From: an uncultured Collinsella sp.
GTDB taxonomy: Bacteria; Actinomycetota; Coriobacteriia; Coriobacteriales; Coriobacteriaceae
Assembly (NCBI GenBank): GCA_958370325.1
Contig: CATXJW010000008.1
Span: 7,084-71,083, forward strand
DNA length: 64,000 bases
Direction: 5' to 3'
In this document: one piece after another, positions 1 through 7,782 of the stretch
Numbering within the stretch: the first letter of the stretch is position 1
Layout: each line of letters begins with the position of its first letter
Position numbers and translations under genes: made by a program
The notes under the pieces: generated by a model
What the model was told of the DNA's origin: nothing
Databases searched by the model: none
The model's input: only the letters and a program-made list of their open reading frames with translations

Positions 1-71
1 AGAACCTCATCTTGGTCAAGGGCGCTGTCCCGGGTGCCAAGAATGGTCTCGTCGCCATCCGTATGGCCTAA
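1..71 (+). CDS. rplC: 50S ribosomal protein L3, C-terminal end (partial)
   Basis: The frame open from the window edge encodes only the last 23 residues, ending in NGLVAIRMA and a TAA stop. This basic tail, placed immediately before rplD, matches the C-terminus of L3, an early-assembling 23S rRNA binding protein. The start lies outside the window. Identity rests mainly on operon position, since S10-operon order is rpsJ-rplC-rplD-rplW. Confidence 0.85.
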   Translation, partial: NLILVKGAVPGAKNGLVAIRMA

Positions 72-117
72 GGGCCCAGCCCATTTAGCCCAGCGTCATA
101 CCAAGGAGAACACTTAA

Positions 118-744
118 ATGGCAAAGTTTGAAGTAAAGAACAGCGAGGGCAAGAAGGTCGCCGAGGCCGAGCTCGCCGCTGAGGTGTACGGCATCGAGCC
201 GAACATCCACGTTATGCACCACATCGTCAAGTGCCAGATGGCCTCTTGGCGTCAGGGCACCCAGTCTGCTAAGGGTCGCTCTGAGGTTTCCGGTGGCGGC
301 AAGAAGCCTTGGCGTCAGAAGGGCACCGGCCGTGCCCGCCAGGGTTCCATCCGTGCTGCCCAGTGGCGTCACGGTGGCGTCGTCTTCGCCCCCAAGCCCC
401 GTTCTTACGCTAAGCGTATGAACAACAAGGAGGTCAAGCTGGCTATGCGCTCCGCGCTGTCCGCCAAGCTGGCCGATGGCGAGCTCGTGCTCGTCGACGA
501 CTACGGCTTCGAGAAGCCTTCCACCAAGGCTGCCGTCGCCATGCTCAAGGCTCTCGGCCTTGAGGGCAAGCGTCTGACCATCATCGTTCGCGATGAGGAC
601 GTCAACGCCTACCTGTCGTTCCGCAACATTCCCAAGACGTTCATCATCACTGCCGACGAGGCCAACACCTACGATCTCGTCAACAACAACGCTGTGCTGA
701 TGCCCGCCGACATCGCCGCTCACTTCGGGGAGGTGCTTGCATAA
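118..744 (+). CDS. rplD: 50S ribosomal protein L4
   Basis: A 208-aa protein with the L4 extended-loop signature KPWRQKGTGRARQGS near residues 62-76, which lines the peptide exit tunnel. An AAGGAG-type ribosome site lies just before the ATG. The length is normal for the family. The stop codon abuts the rplW ATG with no gap, so the two are probably translationally coupled. In E. coli L4 is the autoregulator of the S10 operon; whether that applies here cannot be judged because the operon leader is outside the window. Confidence 0.97.
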   Translation: MAKFEVKNSEGKKVAEAELAAEVYGIEPNIHVMHHIVKCQMASWRQGTQSAKGRSEVSGGGKKPWRQKGTGRARQGSIRAAQWRHGGVVFAPKPRSYAKRMNNKEVKLAMRSALSAKLADGELVLVDDYGFEKPSTKAAVAMLKALGLEGKRLTIIVRDEDVNAYLSFRNIPKTFIITADEANTYDLVNNNAVLMPADIAAHFGEVLA

Positions 745-1032
745 ATGACCGCCCACGAGATCATCATCCGTCCGATCGTGTCCGAGCGTTCCTTCTCCGG
801 CATGGAGCTGAACAAGTACACGTTCGAGGTCGCCAAGGATGCTAACAAGTATCAGATCAAGGACGCTGTCGAGGAGATCTTCGGCGTCAAGGTCGTTCGC
901 GTGAACACCCTGACGGTCAAGCCCAAGACCAAGCGCGTGCGCTATGTCGCCGGCAAGACCCGTTCTTGGAAGAAGGCCATCGTCACGCTGGCCGAGGGCG
1001 ACACCATCGAGGTCTTTGGCAACCAGGCCTAA
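745..1032 (+). CDS. rplW: 50S ribosomal protein L23
   Basis: A 95-aa protein starting MTAHEIIIRPIVSERS, the typical L23 beginning, with the internal basic loop KPKTKRVRYVAGK that contacts 23S rRNA. L23 sits at the tunnel exit and docks trigger factor and SRP. It follows rplD directly. It is then separated from rplB by an unusually long 179-nt gap with predicted RNA structure, described separately. Confidence 0.97.
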   Translation: MTAHEIIIRPIVSERSFSGMELNKYTFEVAKDANKYQIKDAVEEIFGVKVVRVNTLTVKPKTKRVRYVAGKTRSWKKAIVTLAEGDTIEVFGNQA

Positions 1033-1049
1033 GACTCGCTGCTGTTGAG

Positions 1050-1087
1050 TGAGCTCATGCCTCCCAAATAGGGGAGGCGAGAGCTCA
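1050..1087 (+). other. Hairpin in the long rplW-rplB spacer
   Basis: TGAGCTC...GCCTCCC pairs with GGGAGGC...GAGCTCA: a 7-bp stem, a 2x2 internal loop and a second 7-bp stem around a 6-nt loop. The 179-nt gap (1033-1211) contains no credible ORF. A TATAAA follows at 1100-1105 but no good -35 is visible. It could be an attenuator, an RNA-processing site or a protein-binding leader; the function is unknown. Confidence 0.5.
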
Positions 1088-1211
1088 AGGTTTTGGGCGT
1101 ATAAAATGGACACGCCCGGAACCGTGTATACGTCCGGTGTCATCGCACCCGAGGCAGAACCTCGAATCCCTGTCTGCGATGGCTAACGGATTCCTATTGA
1201 AAGGGATTGTA

Positions 1212-2042
1212 ATGGCTGTAAAGCACCTTAAGCCGACCTCCGCTGGTAGGCGTTGGCAGACGATCTCCGATTTCTCTGAGATCACCTGCAACAAGCCCGA
1301 GAAGTCTCTTCTCGAGCCCCTGCCCAAGAAGGCCGGTCGTAACAACAACGGCCGCATCACCACCCGCCACCAGGGCGGCGGCGTGAAGCGTCGTTACCGC
1401 GTGATCGACTTCAAGCGCAACAAGGACGGCGTGCCCGCCAAGGTTGCCACGATCGAGTACGATCCGAACCGTTCCGCTCGCATCGCTCTGCTGCACTACG
1501 CTGACGGTGAGAAGCGCTACATCCTGGCCCCCAAGGGCCTCGAGGTCGGTCAGACCATCATGTCCGGTTCTGACGCCGACATCAAGCCGGGCAACGCTCT
1601 GCCCCTCGCCGACATCCCCGTCGGTACGCTCATCCACGCCGTCGAGTTCCAGCCGGGCAAGGGCGCTGCTATCGCCCGTTCCGCCGGTAACTCCTGCCAG
1701 CTGATGGGTAAGGAGGGCAAGTACGCTATCGTCCGTATGCCTTCCTCCGAGATGCGCCGCATCCTCGTTACCTGCCGCGCCACCGTCGGTGAGGTCGGCA
1801 ACGCCGATCACGCCAACATCGTCATCGGCAAGGCCGGCCGTAAGCGTCACATGAACGTGCGCCCGACCGTCCGCGGTACCGTCATGAACCCTGTCGACCA
1901 CCCGCACGGCGGTGGCGAGGGCAAGAACCACACCTCTGGTCGTCCCTCTGTTACCCCCTGGGGTAAGCCGACGAAGGGCCTTCGTACGCGCAAGAAGAAG
2001 AAGGTCTCGAACCAGCACATCATTCGTCGCCGTAAGAAGTAA
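1212..2042 (+). CDS. rplB: 50S ribosomal protein L2
   Basis: 276 residues from the ATG at 1212 (AAAGGGATTGTA before it), starting MAVKHLKPTSAGRR. The frame is open further upstream, but that extension is not L2-like and the family length is about 275. The conserved C-terminal NPVDHPHGGGEG carries the histidine implicated near the peptidyl-transferase centre. L2 is a primary 23S rRNA binder needed for subunit association and peptide bond formation. Confidence 0.97.
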   Translation: MAVKHLKPTSAGRRWQTISDFSEITCNKPEKSLLEPLPKKAGRNNNGRITTRHQGGGVKRRYRVIDFKRNKDGVPAKVATIEYDPNRSARIALLHYADGEKRYILAPKGLEVGQTIMSGSDADIKPGNALPLADIPVGTLIHAVEFQPGKGAAIARSAGNSCQLMGKEGKYAIVRMPSSEMRRILVTCRATVGEVGNADHANIVIGKAGRKRHMNVRPTVRGTVMNPVDHPHGGGEGKNHTSGRPSVTPWGKPTKGLRTRKKKKVSNQHIIRRRKK

Positions 2043-2074
2043 TTTCGGATACCGAGTTTTAGGAGAAAGCACTT

Positions 2075-2335
2075 ATGAGCAGAAGTCTCAAAAAGGGCCC
2101 GTTCGTGGAGACTCGCCTTCTCTCGCGTATCACCGCGATGAACGAGGCTGGCAAGAAGGACGTCGTGAAGACCTGGTCCCGCGCGTCCACCATCTTCCCC
2201 GAGATGGTTGGTCACACCATCGCCGTCCACGACGGCCGCAAGCATGTGCCCGTGTATGTTACCGAGTCCATGGTTGGTCACAAGCTCGGCGAGTTCGCGC
2301 CGACTCGTACGTTCCGTGGCCACAAGGCCAAATAG
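2075..2335 (+). CDS. rpsS: 30S ribosomal protein S19
   Basis: An 86-aa protein starting MSRSLKKGPFVE, the diagnostic S19 N-terminus, with the C-terminal motif GHKLGEFAPTRTFRGH. S19 binds the 30S head with S13. The ATG is preceded by TAGGAGAAAG. It lies 14 nt before rplV in canonical order. Confidence 0.97.
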   Translation: MSRSLKKGPFVETRLLSRITAMNEAGKKDVVKTWSRASTIFPEMVGHTIAVHDGRKHVPVYVTESMVGHKLGEFAPTRTFRGHKAK

Positions 2336-2349
2336 GGGGTTAACCGTAA

Positions 2350-2721
2350 ATGGCAACTAAGTCTATTGAAACTGAGGCCACCGAGGTTCGCGCCGTCGCT
2401 AAGTACGTGCGTGTTTCCCCCAGCAAGGCCCGCCTGGTGGTCGATCTGATCCGCCGCAAGCCTGTCGCTCAGGCTTTCGACATCCTCCACTTCTGCGACC
2501 GCGCCGTCGCCGTGGATGTCGAGAAGGTTCTCCGTTCCGCTGTTGCGAACGCCGAGAACAACAACGGTCTGCGTGCCGACAACCTGGTTGTCGCCGCTGC
2601 CTATGTTGACGAGGGTCCGACGCTTAAGCGCATCCGTCCCCGCGCCAAGGGTTCCGCTTCTCGCATTCTGAAGCGTACTTCCCACATCACCGTCGTCGTT
2701 GCTCCTCGAAAGGAGGCGTAA
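2350..2721 (+). CDS. rplV: 50S ribosomal protein L22
   Basis: A 123-aa L22 with the conserved core VSPSKARLVVDLIRRK and the C-terminal beta-hairpin region LKRIRPRAKGSASRI, which lines the exit tunnel where macrolides bind. There is a short extra N-terminus (about 10 residues, acidic) before the conserved domain. A 6-nt gap to rpsC, with the AGGAGG ribosome site of rpsC inside the end of rplV, implies coupling. Confidence 0.97.
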   Translation: MATKSIETEATEVRAVAKYVRVSPSKARLVVDLIRRKPVAQAFDILHFCDRAVAVDVEKVLRSAVANAENNNGLRADNLVVAAAYVDEGPTLKRIRPRAKGSASRILKRTSHITVVVAPRKEA

Positions 2722-2727
2722 AGCTGT

Positions 2728-3438
2728 ATGGGTCAGAAAGTCTACCCCACCGGCTTCCGTCTTGGCATCACCGAGAACTGGCGCTCCCGCTGGTTCGCAG
2801 AGAAGGATTACGCTAAGACCCTCGGTAACGATCTCGAGATCCGCAAGTACCTCGAGAAGCGTCTTTCCCGCGCAGCTGTCTCCCGCGTCGAGATCGAGCG
2901 CGCTGGCGACAAGGTGAAGGTCATCATCCTCACCGCTCGCCCCGGCGTTGTCATCGGTAAGAAGGGTGCCGAGATCGATACCCTCCGCACCGAGCTCGAG
3001 AAGGTCGCTGGCGTCTCCAAGGGCCAGCTCTCCGTCGACGTTGTCGAGATCAAGCGCCCCGAGCTCGACGCCAACCTCGTTGCTCAGTCTATCGCCGAGC
3101 AGCTCGAGGGCCGCGTTGCCTTCCGTCGCGCTATGCGCAAGGCTGTCCAGTCCGCCCGCAAGGCCGGCGCTAAGGGCATCCGTATCCAGTGCTCCGGTCG
3201 TCTCGGCGGTGCCGAGATGGGCCGTCGTGAGTGGTACCGTGAGGGTCGCGTGCCTCTGCACACCCTCCGTGCCAAGATCGACTACGGCACGGCTGTCGCC
3301 AGCACCACCATGGGCGCTTGCGGCGTGAAGGTCTGGATCTACCTGGGCGAGAAGCTCCCGGGCCAGCCTGTTCCCAACCCTGCACTCGAGGGCTCTTCCC
3401 GTCCTCGTCGTCGTAACTCCGAGAGGAGGGGTCAGTAG
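2728..3438 (+). CDS. rpsC: 30S ribosomal protein S3
   Basis: A 236-aa protein beginning MGQKVYPTGFRLGI, with a KH RNA-binding domain carrying the GxxG-type loop VIGKKGAEID around residues 74-83. S3 lies at the mRNA entry channel and takes part in helicase activity. The arginine-rich C-terminal tail is normal. Its TAG overlaps the GTG start of rplP by one base. Confidence 0.97.
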   Translation: MGQKVYPTGFRLGITENWRSRWFAEKDYAKTLGNDLEIRKYLEKRLSRAAVSRVEIERAGDKVKVIILTARPGVVIGKKGAEIDTLRTELEKVAGVSKGQLSVDVVEIKRPELDANLVAQSIAEQLEGRVAFRRAMRKAVQSARKAGAKGIRIQCSGRLGGAEMGRREWYREGRVPLHTLRAKIDYGTAVASTTMGACGVKVWIYLGEKLPGQPVPNPALEGSSRPRRRNSERRGQ

Positions 3439-3941
3439 TGCTTGCCCCTAAGCGTATTCTTCACCGCAAGGTGCAGCGTGGCTCCATGAAGGGCCAGGCC
3501 AAGGGTAATACCGAGCTGCATTTCGGCGAGTTTGGTATCCAGGCTCTCGAGGCCCATTGGATCACCAACCGTCAGATCGAGGCCGCTCGTATTGCCATGA
3601 CCCGCTACATGAAGCGTGGCGGTCGTGTCTACATCACGATCTTCCCCGATAAGCCCATCACCAAGAAGCCTGCCGAGACTCGCATGGGTTCTGGTAAGGG
3701 TAACCCCGAGGAGTGGGTGGCCGTCGTCAAGCCCGGCCGCATCATGTTCGAGGTCAAGGGCGTGCCCGAGGAGGTCGCTCGCGAGGCTCTGCGTCTTGCA
3801 CAGCACAAGCTTCCCATCAAGACCAAGATTGTTGCTGCTAAGAACGCTGAGCAGCGCATCGAGAAGGAGATGGCTGAGGAGGCCGCTCTCGAGGCCAAGT
3901 GGGCTGCTGAGGACGCCGCCGCCGCCAAGGAGGAGAACTAA
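3438..3941 (+). CDS. rplP: 50S ribosomal protein L16, with extended C-terminus
   Basis: Starts at GTG 3438, overlapping the rpsC stop, with AGGAGG just upstream. MLAPKRILHRKVQRG and the central MGSGKGNPEEWVAVVKPG are L16 hallmarks. L16 organises the A-tRNA site of the large subunit. The family is usually about 137-144 residues. This one has 167, because a tail of about 30 residues rich in Ala, Glu and Lys follows the conserved end at LPIKTKIV. The stop overlaps the rpmC ATG. Confidence 0.96.
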   Translation: MLAPKRILHRKVQRGSMKGQAKGNTELHFGEFGIQALEAHWITNRQIEAARIAMTRYMKRGGRVYITIFPDKPITKKPAETRMGSGKGNPEEWVAVVKPGRIMFEVKGVPEEVAREALRLAQHKLPIKTKIVAAKNAEQRIEKEMAEEAALEAKWAAEDAAAAKEEN

Positions 3942-4156
3942 TGAAGCCCGCAGAGATTCGTGAGCTCTCGGACGCTCAGCTCGTTGAGAAGCTGAAGGAA
4001 ATGCGCGCCGAGCTCTTTAACCTTCGTTTCCAGATGGCCACCAGCCAGCTGGACAACACCGCTCGCGTCAACACCGTGAAGAAGGACATCGCTCGCGTCC
4101 TCACGGAGCAGCGCGCCCGCGAGATCGCAGCGGAGAAGTCCGCTGTCGCCGAGTAG
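3941..4156 (+). CDS. rpmC: 50S ribosomal protein L29
   Basis: A 71-aa helical protein with the L29 core LKEMRAELFNLRFQMATSQL. It binds near the exit tunnel beside L23. The ATG overlaps the rplP stop by one base, so translation is probably coupled. The length is normal. Confidence 0.96.
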   Translation: MKPAEIRELSDAQLVEKLKEMRAELFNLRFQMATSQLDNTARVNTVKKDIARVLTEQRAREIAAEKSAVAE

Positions 4157-4172
4157 GACCTAAGGAGAGAAC

Positions 4173-4433
4173 ATGACTGATTCGCGTAACTCGCGTAAGG
4201 TCCGTACGGGTGTCGTTACCTCCGTCTCCGGTGCCAAGACCATCGTTGTCACCGTCACCGAGCGCAAGCGTCACCCCAAGTACGGCAAGATGATGACCAG
4301 CTCCAAGAAGCTGCATGCTCACGACGAGGAGTGCACGGCTGGCGTGGGCGACACCGTCCGCGTTATGGAGACCCGTCCTATGTCCAAGATGAAGCGTTGG
4401 CGCCTCATCGAGGTCGTCGAGCGCGCTAAATAA
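4173..4433 (+). CDS. rpsQ: 30S ribosomal protein S17
   Basis: An 86-aa OB-fold protein with S17 motifs: RKVRTGVVTSVSGAKTIVV near the N-terminus and the C-terminal RPMSKMKRWRLIEVVE. It is a primary 16S rRNA binder. A 118-nt structured spacer follows before rplN, at the point where the S10 and spc operons meet in other bacteria. Confidence 0.97.
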   Translation: MTDSRNSRKVRTGVVTSVSGAKTIVVTVTERKRHPKYGKMMTSSKKLHAHDEECTAGVGDTVRVMETRPMSKMKRWRLIEVVERAK

Positions 4434-4460
4434 GCAGTCGCTCTTACGACTTGTACGTTT

Positions 4461-4526
4461 CCGAAGATGTGCGTATGCCTGGCTTGCATACCACGGGCCG
4501 CGTAAAGGCTGCGCACCTCTCTTCGG
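4461..4526 (+). other. Structured RNA candidate between rpsQ and rplN
   Basis: CCGAAGA (4461-4467) pairs with TCTTCGG (4520-4526), and GTGCG (4469-4473) pairs with CGCAC (4512-4516). Inside them TATGC (4474-4478) pairs with GCATA (4486-4490), leaving a GC-rich third arm. The result resembles a branched junction just before the rplN ribosome site (CGGAGG). It sits at the S10/spc border, where a leader or processing signal would be sensible. It has no poly-U, so it is not a simple terminator. I cannot match it to a known class. Confidence 0.5.
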
Positions 4527-4551
4527 TTCTTAGTTCGGAGGAACATCTACC

Positions 4552-4920
4552 ATGATTCAGATGCAAACCATGCTGAACGTCGCCGACAACTCCGGCGCTC
4601 GCAAGATTCGCTGCATCAAGGTGCTTGGCGGTTCCAAGCGTCGTTATGCAGGCATCGGCGATACGTTCATCGGTGCTGTCCAGGAGGCTACCCCTGGCGC
4701 TAACGTCAAGAAGAAGGACGTTGTCCGTTGCGTCGTCGTTCGCACCGTTAAGGAGATCCGCCGCAAGGATGGCTCCTACATTCGCTTTGACGAGAACGCT
4801 TGCGTTGTCGTCAACAACGATGGTTCGCCCGTCGGCACCCGTATCTTCGGGCCCGTCGCTCGCGAGCTTCGTGACAAGAAGTACATGAAGATCGTCTCGC
4901 TCGCTCCCGAGACCCTGTAG
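4552..4920 (+). CDS. rplN: 50S ribosomal protein L14
   Basis: A 122-aa protein beginning MIQMQTMLNVADNSGARKI, essentially the family signature, with GDTFIGAVQEATPGANVKK in the core. L14 forms part of inter-subunit bridges with 16S rRNA. A strong TTCGGAGGAAC ribosome site precedes it. It opens the spc-type gene order. Confidence 0.97.
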   Translation: MIQMQTMLNVADNSGARKIRCIKVLGGSKRRYAGIGDTFIGAVQEATPGANVKKKDVVRCVVVRTVKEIRRKDGSYIRFDENACVVVNNDGSPVGTRIFGPVARELRDKKYMKIVSLAPETL

Positions 4921-4933
4921 TTAGGGGAGATAT

Positions 4934-5239
4934 ATGTATATCAAGAAGGGCGATAAGGTCCAGGTTCTCTCTGGTAAGGATCGCGGCAAGCAGGGCGTTG
5001 TCCTGCGTGCTCTCCCCGCCGAGAACAAGGTCGTTGTCGAGGGCGTTTCGGTCGTCAAGAAGGCCGTCAAGCCCAACGCTGCCAACCAGCAGGGCGGCAT
5101 CGTTTCGCAGGAGGCTCCCATCGACGCCTCCAACGTCAATCTCGTTTGCCCCGAGTGCGGTAAGGTTACCCGCGTCGGTCACGAGAAGGACGGCAAGAAC
5201 AAGCTGCGCGTCTGCAAGAAGTGCGGCCACAAGTTCTAA
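4934..5239 (+). CDS. rplX: 50S ribosomal protein L24
   Basis: A 101-aa L24 with an N-terminal KOW motif (KGDKVQVLSGKDRGKQGVV). The C-terminal part carries two CxxC pairs (CPECGK and CKKCGH) that probably bind zinc. L24 initiates 50S assembly. It is the last ribosomal gene before the block of non-ribosomal genes; in the usual spc order rplE follows within a few bases, but here rplE lies at 34189. Confidence 0.97.
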   Translation: MYIKKGDKVQVLSGKDRGKQGVVLRALPAENKVVVEGVSVVKKAVKPNAANQQGGIVSQEAPIDASNVNLVCPECGKVTRVGHEKDGKNKLRVCKKCGHKF

Positions 5240-5265
5240 GCTGCCCGCAACATCAAGTTGCTAGC

Positions 5266-5299
5266 AAAGGCCCGGATGCTCCACGGCACCCGGGCCTTT
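5266..5299 (+). terminator. Hairpin terminator after rplX
   Basis: AAAGGCCCGG (5266-5275) pairs perfectly with CCGGGCCTTT (5290-5299) around a 14-nt loop, followed by ATCTATCC. The U tract is short, so termination may be partial. It suggests that the first half of the ribosomal operon is now a separate transcription unit. Confidence 0.75.
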
Positions 5300-5576
5300 A
5301 TCTATCCCTACTCATTGCACTCATTGAGGACAGACTTAAATGAGTGCCCTAAATGGTCAAGCATAGATGAGCGGGTGTGCTGTACAAATTGCTTGTGTGC
5401 GCGTTTATGCGCGTTAGATTGCGTCTAATTGTGCACTCATGCGTATATATGCGCCGTTTACGGGACAATAATGACCGTTTAACGGTGAGATACGCAAAAA
5501 CGCGCATAGACGCGCGTGTTTGTGCGAATATAGAGCTGTCAGAAAGCAAGGCGTTCTATGACACAGGAGGCACATA
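5300..5576 (+). promoter_or_regulatory. Upstream region of the dehydrogenase/DeoR pair with palindromes
   Basis: This gene-free stretch is rich in GCGC/CGCG words. It has two clean inverted repeats: TTAGA-TTGCG-TCTAA at 5414-5428 and CCGTT-T-AACGG at 5475-5485. A looser one spans CGCAAAAACGCGC to GCGCGTGTTTGTGCG (5493-5525). They precede a gene pair that includes a DeoR regulator, so they are operator candidates. No convincing ORF is present. Confidence 0.4.
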
Positions 5577-6656
5577 ATGGCAGATTTCAAGCAGTCTCCG
5601 CTCGACGCGGCGGCAGCCGCCAAAGCAGCGTTCGCTTCGGTTCAGGACAAGCCGTTCCCCGACGATATCTTTACGGCTCCCGAGCTCCGTTGGGCTGTGA
5701 TCGGGTGCGGCGTTATCGCCAACCAGATGGCTCAGTCCCTTGCTCTTGCCGGTCGCACGCTTGCGGGCGTCGCCAACCGCACGCTGTCCAAGGCTCAGGC
5801 TTTTGCTGAGCAGTATGGCATCGAGAAGGTCTATGACACGGTCGAGGACCTCTACGCCGATCCGAACATCGACGCCGTCTACATCACCACCCCGCACAAC
5901 ACTCATATCACCTATCTGCGCGCTGCGTTGGCAGCTGGTAAGCACGTGCTCTGCGAGAAGGCCATTACCCTCAATTCCGCTGAGCTTGATGAGGCCTGCG
6001 CCATTGCCGACGAGCACAACGTGGTCCTTATGGACGCCACCACGGTGCTCCACATGCCTTTGTATCAGGAGCTGCGTCGTCGCATGGATGTCGGTGAGTT
6101 CGGCCGCATGAATCTCGCTCAGCTCAACTTTGGCAGCTACAAGGAGTACGGCGATCTGACCAATCGCTTCTACAACCGCAACCTTGCTGGCGGTGCCATG
6201 CTCGATATTGGCGTGTATGCCCTGTCCGTCATGCGTCTCTTTATGGCCAGCCAGCCCGCCGAGGTCGTGTCTCTAGGCAACACCTGCGAGACTGGCGTCG
6301 ATGTTGCGGGCGGCATCGTCTGCCGTAATGCCGAACAGCAGCTGGGCGTGGTGAGCCTTACGCTCCACTCCAAGCAACCCAAGCGCTCGATCATTAGCTT
6401 CGACAAGTGTTATATCGAGGTCAACGAGTATCCGCGTGCCGATCACGCGACCATCGTGTGGACTGCCGACGGCCACCGCGAGGAGGTCCACGCTGGCACC
6501 GAGGCCTACGCACTGTGCTACGAGATGGCCGATCTTGAGAAGGCCGTTGCCGGCGACGACTCCAAGCGCGAGCTGCTGGATTATGCTTCTGATGTTATGG
6601 AGCTTATGACCAAGCTTCGCGCCGACTGGGGAGTCGTGTACCCCGAGGAGGAGTAA
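5577..6656 (+). CDS. Gfo/Idh/MocA-family NAD(P)-dependent oxidoreductase
   Basis: A 359-aa protein behind a strong AGGAGG site. The Rossmann fingerprint WAVIGCGVIANQMA lies at residues 39-52. The family motif EKAIT, whose Lys takes part in catalysis, is near residue 127, after YITTPHNTH. The C-terminal half is the GFO_IDH_MocA alpha/beta domain. Such enzymes oxidise or reduce sugars, inositols or related cyclic polyols; the substrate cannot be read from sequence. It has about 35 residues before the Rossmann fold, slightly longer than usual. A DeoR regulator follows 3 nt later, suggesting a sugar-responsive two-gene operon. Confidence 0.9.
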   Translation: MADFKQSPLDAAAAAKAAFASVQDKPFPDDIFTAPELRWAVIGCGVIANQMAQSLALAGRTLAGVANRTLSKAQAFAEQYGIEKVYDTVEDLYADPNIDAVYITTPHNTHITYLRAALAAGKHVLCEKAITLNSAELDEACAIADEHNVVLMDATTVLHMPLYQELRRRMDVGEFGRMNLAQLNFGSYKEYGDLTNRFYNRNLAGGAMLDIGVYALSVMRLFMASQPAEVVSLGNTCETGVDVAGGIVCRNAEQQLGVVSLTLHSKQPKRSIISFDKCYIEVNEYPRADHATIVWTADGHREEVHAGTEAYALCYEMADLEKAVAGDDSKRELLDYASDVMELMTKLRADWGVVYPEEE

Positions 6657-6659
6657 ACG

Positions 6660-7406
6660 ATGCTTGCGGAAGATAGGCTCAACGCGATCGTGTCGATGGT
6701 GCAGCAGACGGGCTCGGTTACCGTACCGGAGCTTGCTGAGGCACTGGGTGTGACGGCGTCTACCATTCGGCGCGACCTGCAGACGCTCGACCGCGCACAC
6801 CGTATCGCCAAGGTACACGGTGGAGCGACGAGCCTTGAGCGCGCGCACGTGACGCGCGACCTAACGCTTAATGAGCGCAGCGATCTTCATAACGACGACA
6901 AGGAGCGTATTTGCGCCCGTGCGGCGGCGCTTGTGGAGCCCGAGAGCTTTGTGTACATCGATTCGGGTTCGACGACGCTCAGGCTCATCGAGCACCTTCC
7001 GCGCCTTGAGGGTGTCACCTATGTGACTGATTCCGTGCTCCACGCTCAGCATCTCGCCCTGCGCGGTATGCGCACCGTGGTGCTGGGCGGCGAGCTCAAG
7101 CCCGAGACCGAGGCGCTGGTGGGCCCCGATGCCTTGGCAACCCTGGACCGCTACAACTTCAACTGTGGCTTTTGGGGCTCTAACGGCATCGCCGCCGAGC
7201 AGGGTTTTACGGCGCCCGATATCGAGGAAGCGCAAGTAAAGCGCATCTCGATGCGCCATACGGCCAAGCGCTTTGTAATCTCGGACGCCAGTAAATTTGG
7301 CATGGTGGCGCCCGTCAAGTTCGCGGACTTCCGCGACGCAACGATTATTACCGCGGGCGAAGTGCCCGCCAAGTACCAGACGATGGACAACGTCATCACG
7401 GTCTAG
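6660..7406 (+). CDS. DeoR/GlpR-family transcriptional regulator
   Basis: 248 aa. The N-terminal winged helix-turn-helix (VPELAEALGVTASTIRRDLQ, residues about 21-40) is followed by the typical HGGAT linker. The C-terminal sugar-phosphate sensor domain has YIDSGSTTLRLIEHL. DeoR proteins usually repress sugar genes and release DNA on binding a phosphorylated intermediate. It starts 3 nt after the dehydrogenase and is likely co-transcribed with it and its regulator. The palindromes upstream of 5577 are candidate targets. Confidence 0.92.
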   Translation: MLAEDRLNAIVSMVQQTGSVTVPELAEALGVTASTIRRDLQTLDRAHRIAKVHGGATSLERAHVTRDLTLNERSDLHNDDKERICARAAALVEPESFVYIDSGSTTLRLIEHLPRLEGVTYVTDSVLHAQHLALRGMRTVVLGGELKPETEALVGPDALATLDRYNFNCGFWGSNGIAAEQGFTAPDIEEAQVKRISMRHTAKRFVISDASKFGMVAPVKFADFRDATIITAGEVPAKYQTMDNVITV

Positions 7407-7444
7407 CAACGGGACAAGGCCAAACCATTTAGTTTTCTCAATAG

Positions 7445-7481
7445 AAAAGCGGCAACGTCCATTACGGGCGTTGCCGCTTTT
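7445..7481 (+). terminator. Rho-independent terminator after the DeoR gene
   Basis: AAAAGCGGCAACG (7445-7457) pairs perfectly over 13 bp with CGTTGCCGCTTTT (7469-7481) across an 11-nt loop. The A/T ends make it usable on both strands. Confidence 0.88.
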
Positions 7482-7497
7482 GTTGTCTACCGGTTTG

Positions 7498-7713
7498 TCT
7501 AAATCTGTAACAACTGGACCGTTAAAAGTGGGCTAGATGTTACAGATTGAGATACTTCCGAACCGCGCCGTCCCTTTGTCTCAATCTGTAACATCTGGAA
7601 CTGATTTTGCCGAGTTACTGTTACAGATTGAGATTTTCCCTTAAGGGGGATTTGAATGTCTCGATCTGTAACAGATAGACCGGAAAACGGGCTCTAACTG
7701 TTACAGATCGAGA
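7498..7713. repeat. Array of three 55-nt palindromic units with covarying stems
   Basis: Units span 7498-7552, 7579-7633 and 7659-7713. Each is a 15-nt arm, a 25-nt loop and a 15-nt reverse-complement arm, with 25-26 nt between units. Unit 2 arms are TCTCAATCTGTAACA/TGTTACAGATTGAGA. Unit 3 has TCTCGATCTGTAACA/TGTTACAGATCGAGA, a paired change that keeps the stem. Unit 1 has one mismatch. Loops differ. The array occupies most of the 376-nt gap between convergent genes (7407-7782), which otherwise holds a terminator and no ORF. It resembles a REP/BIME-like palindromic family; no mobility gene is present. Confidence 0.85.
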
Positions 7714-7782
7714 CGTTTTGGGACCGCGGCTGAGCCATTACGGCAAAACTACCACAAAGGTGCCTGTCCCCATTGTGATGGT

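Noticed and set aside
7498..7713. CRISPR-like array
   Set aside because: Arms alternate in orientation and form hairpins; only three units and no cas genes.
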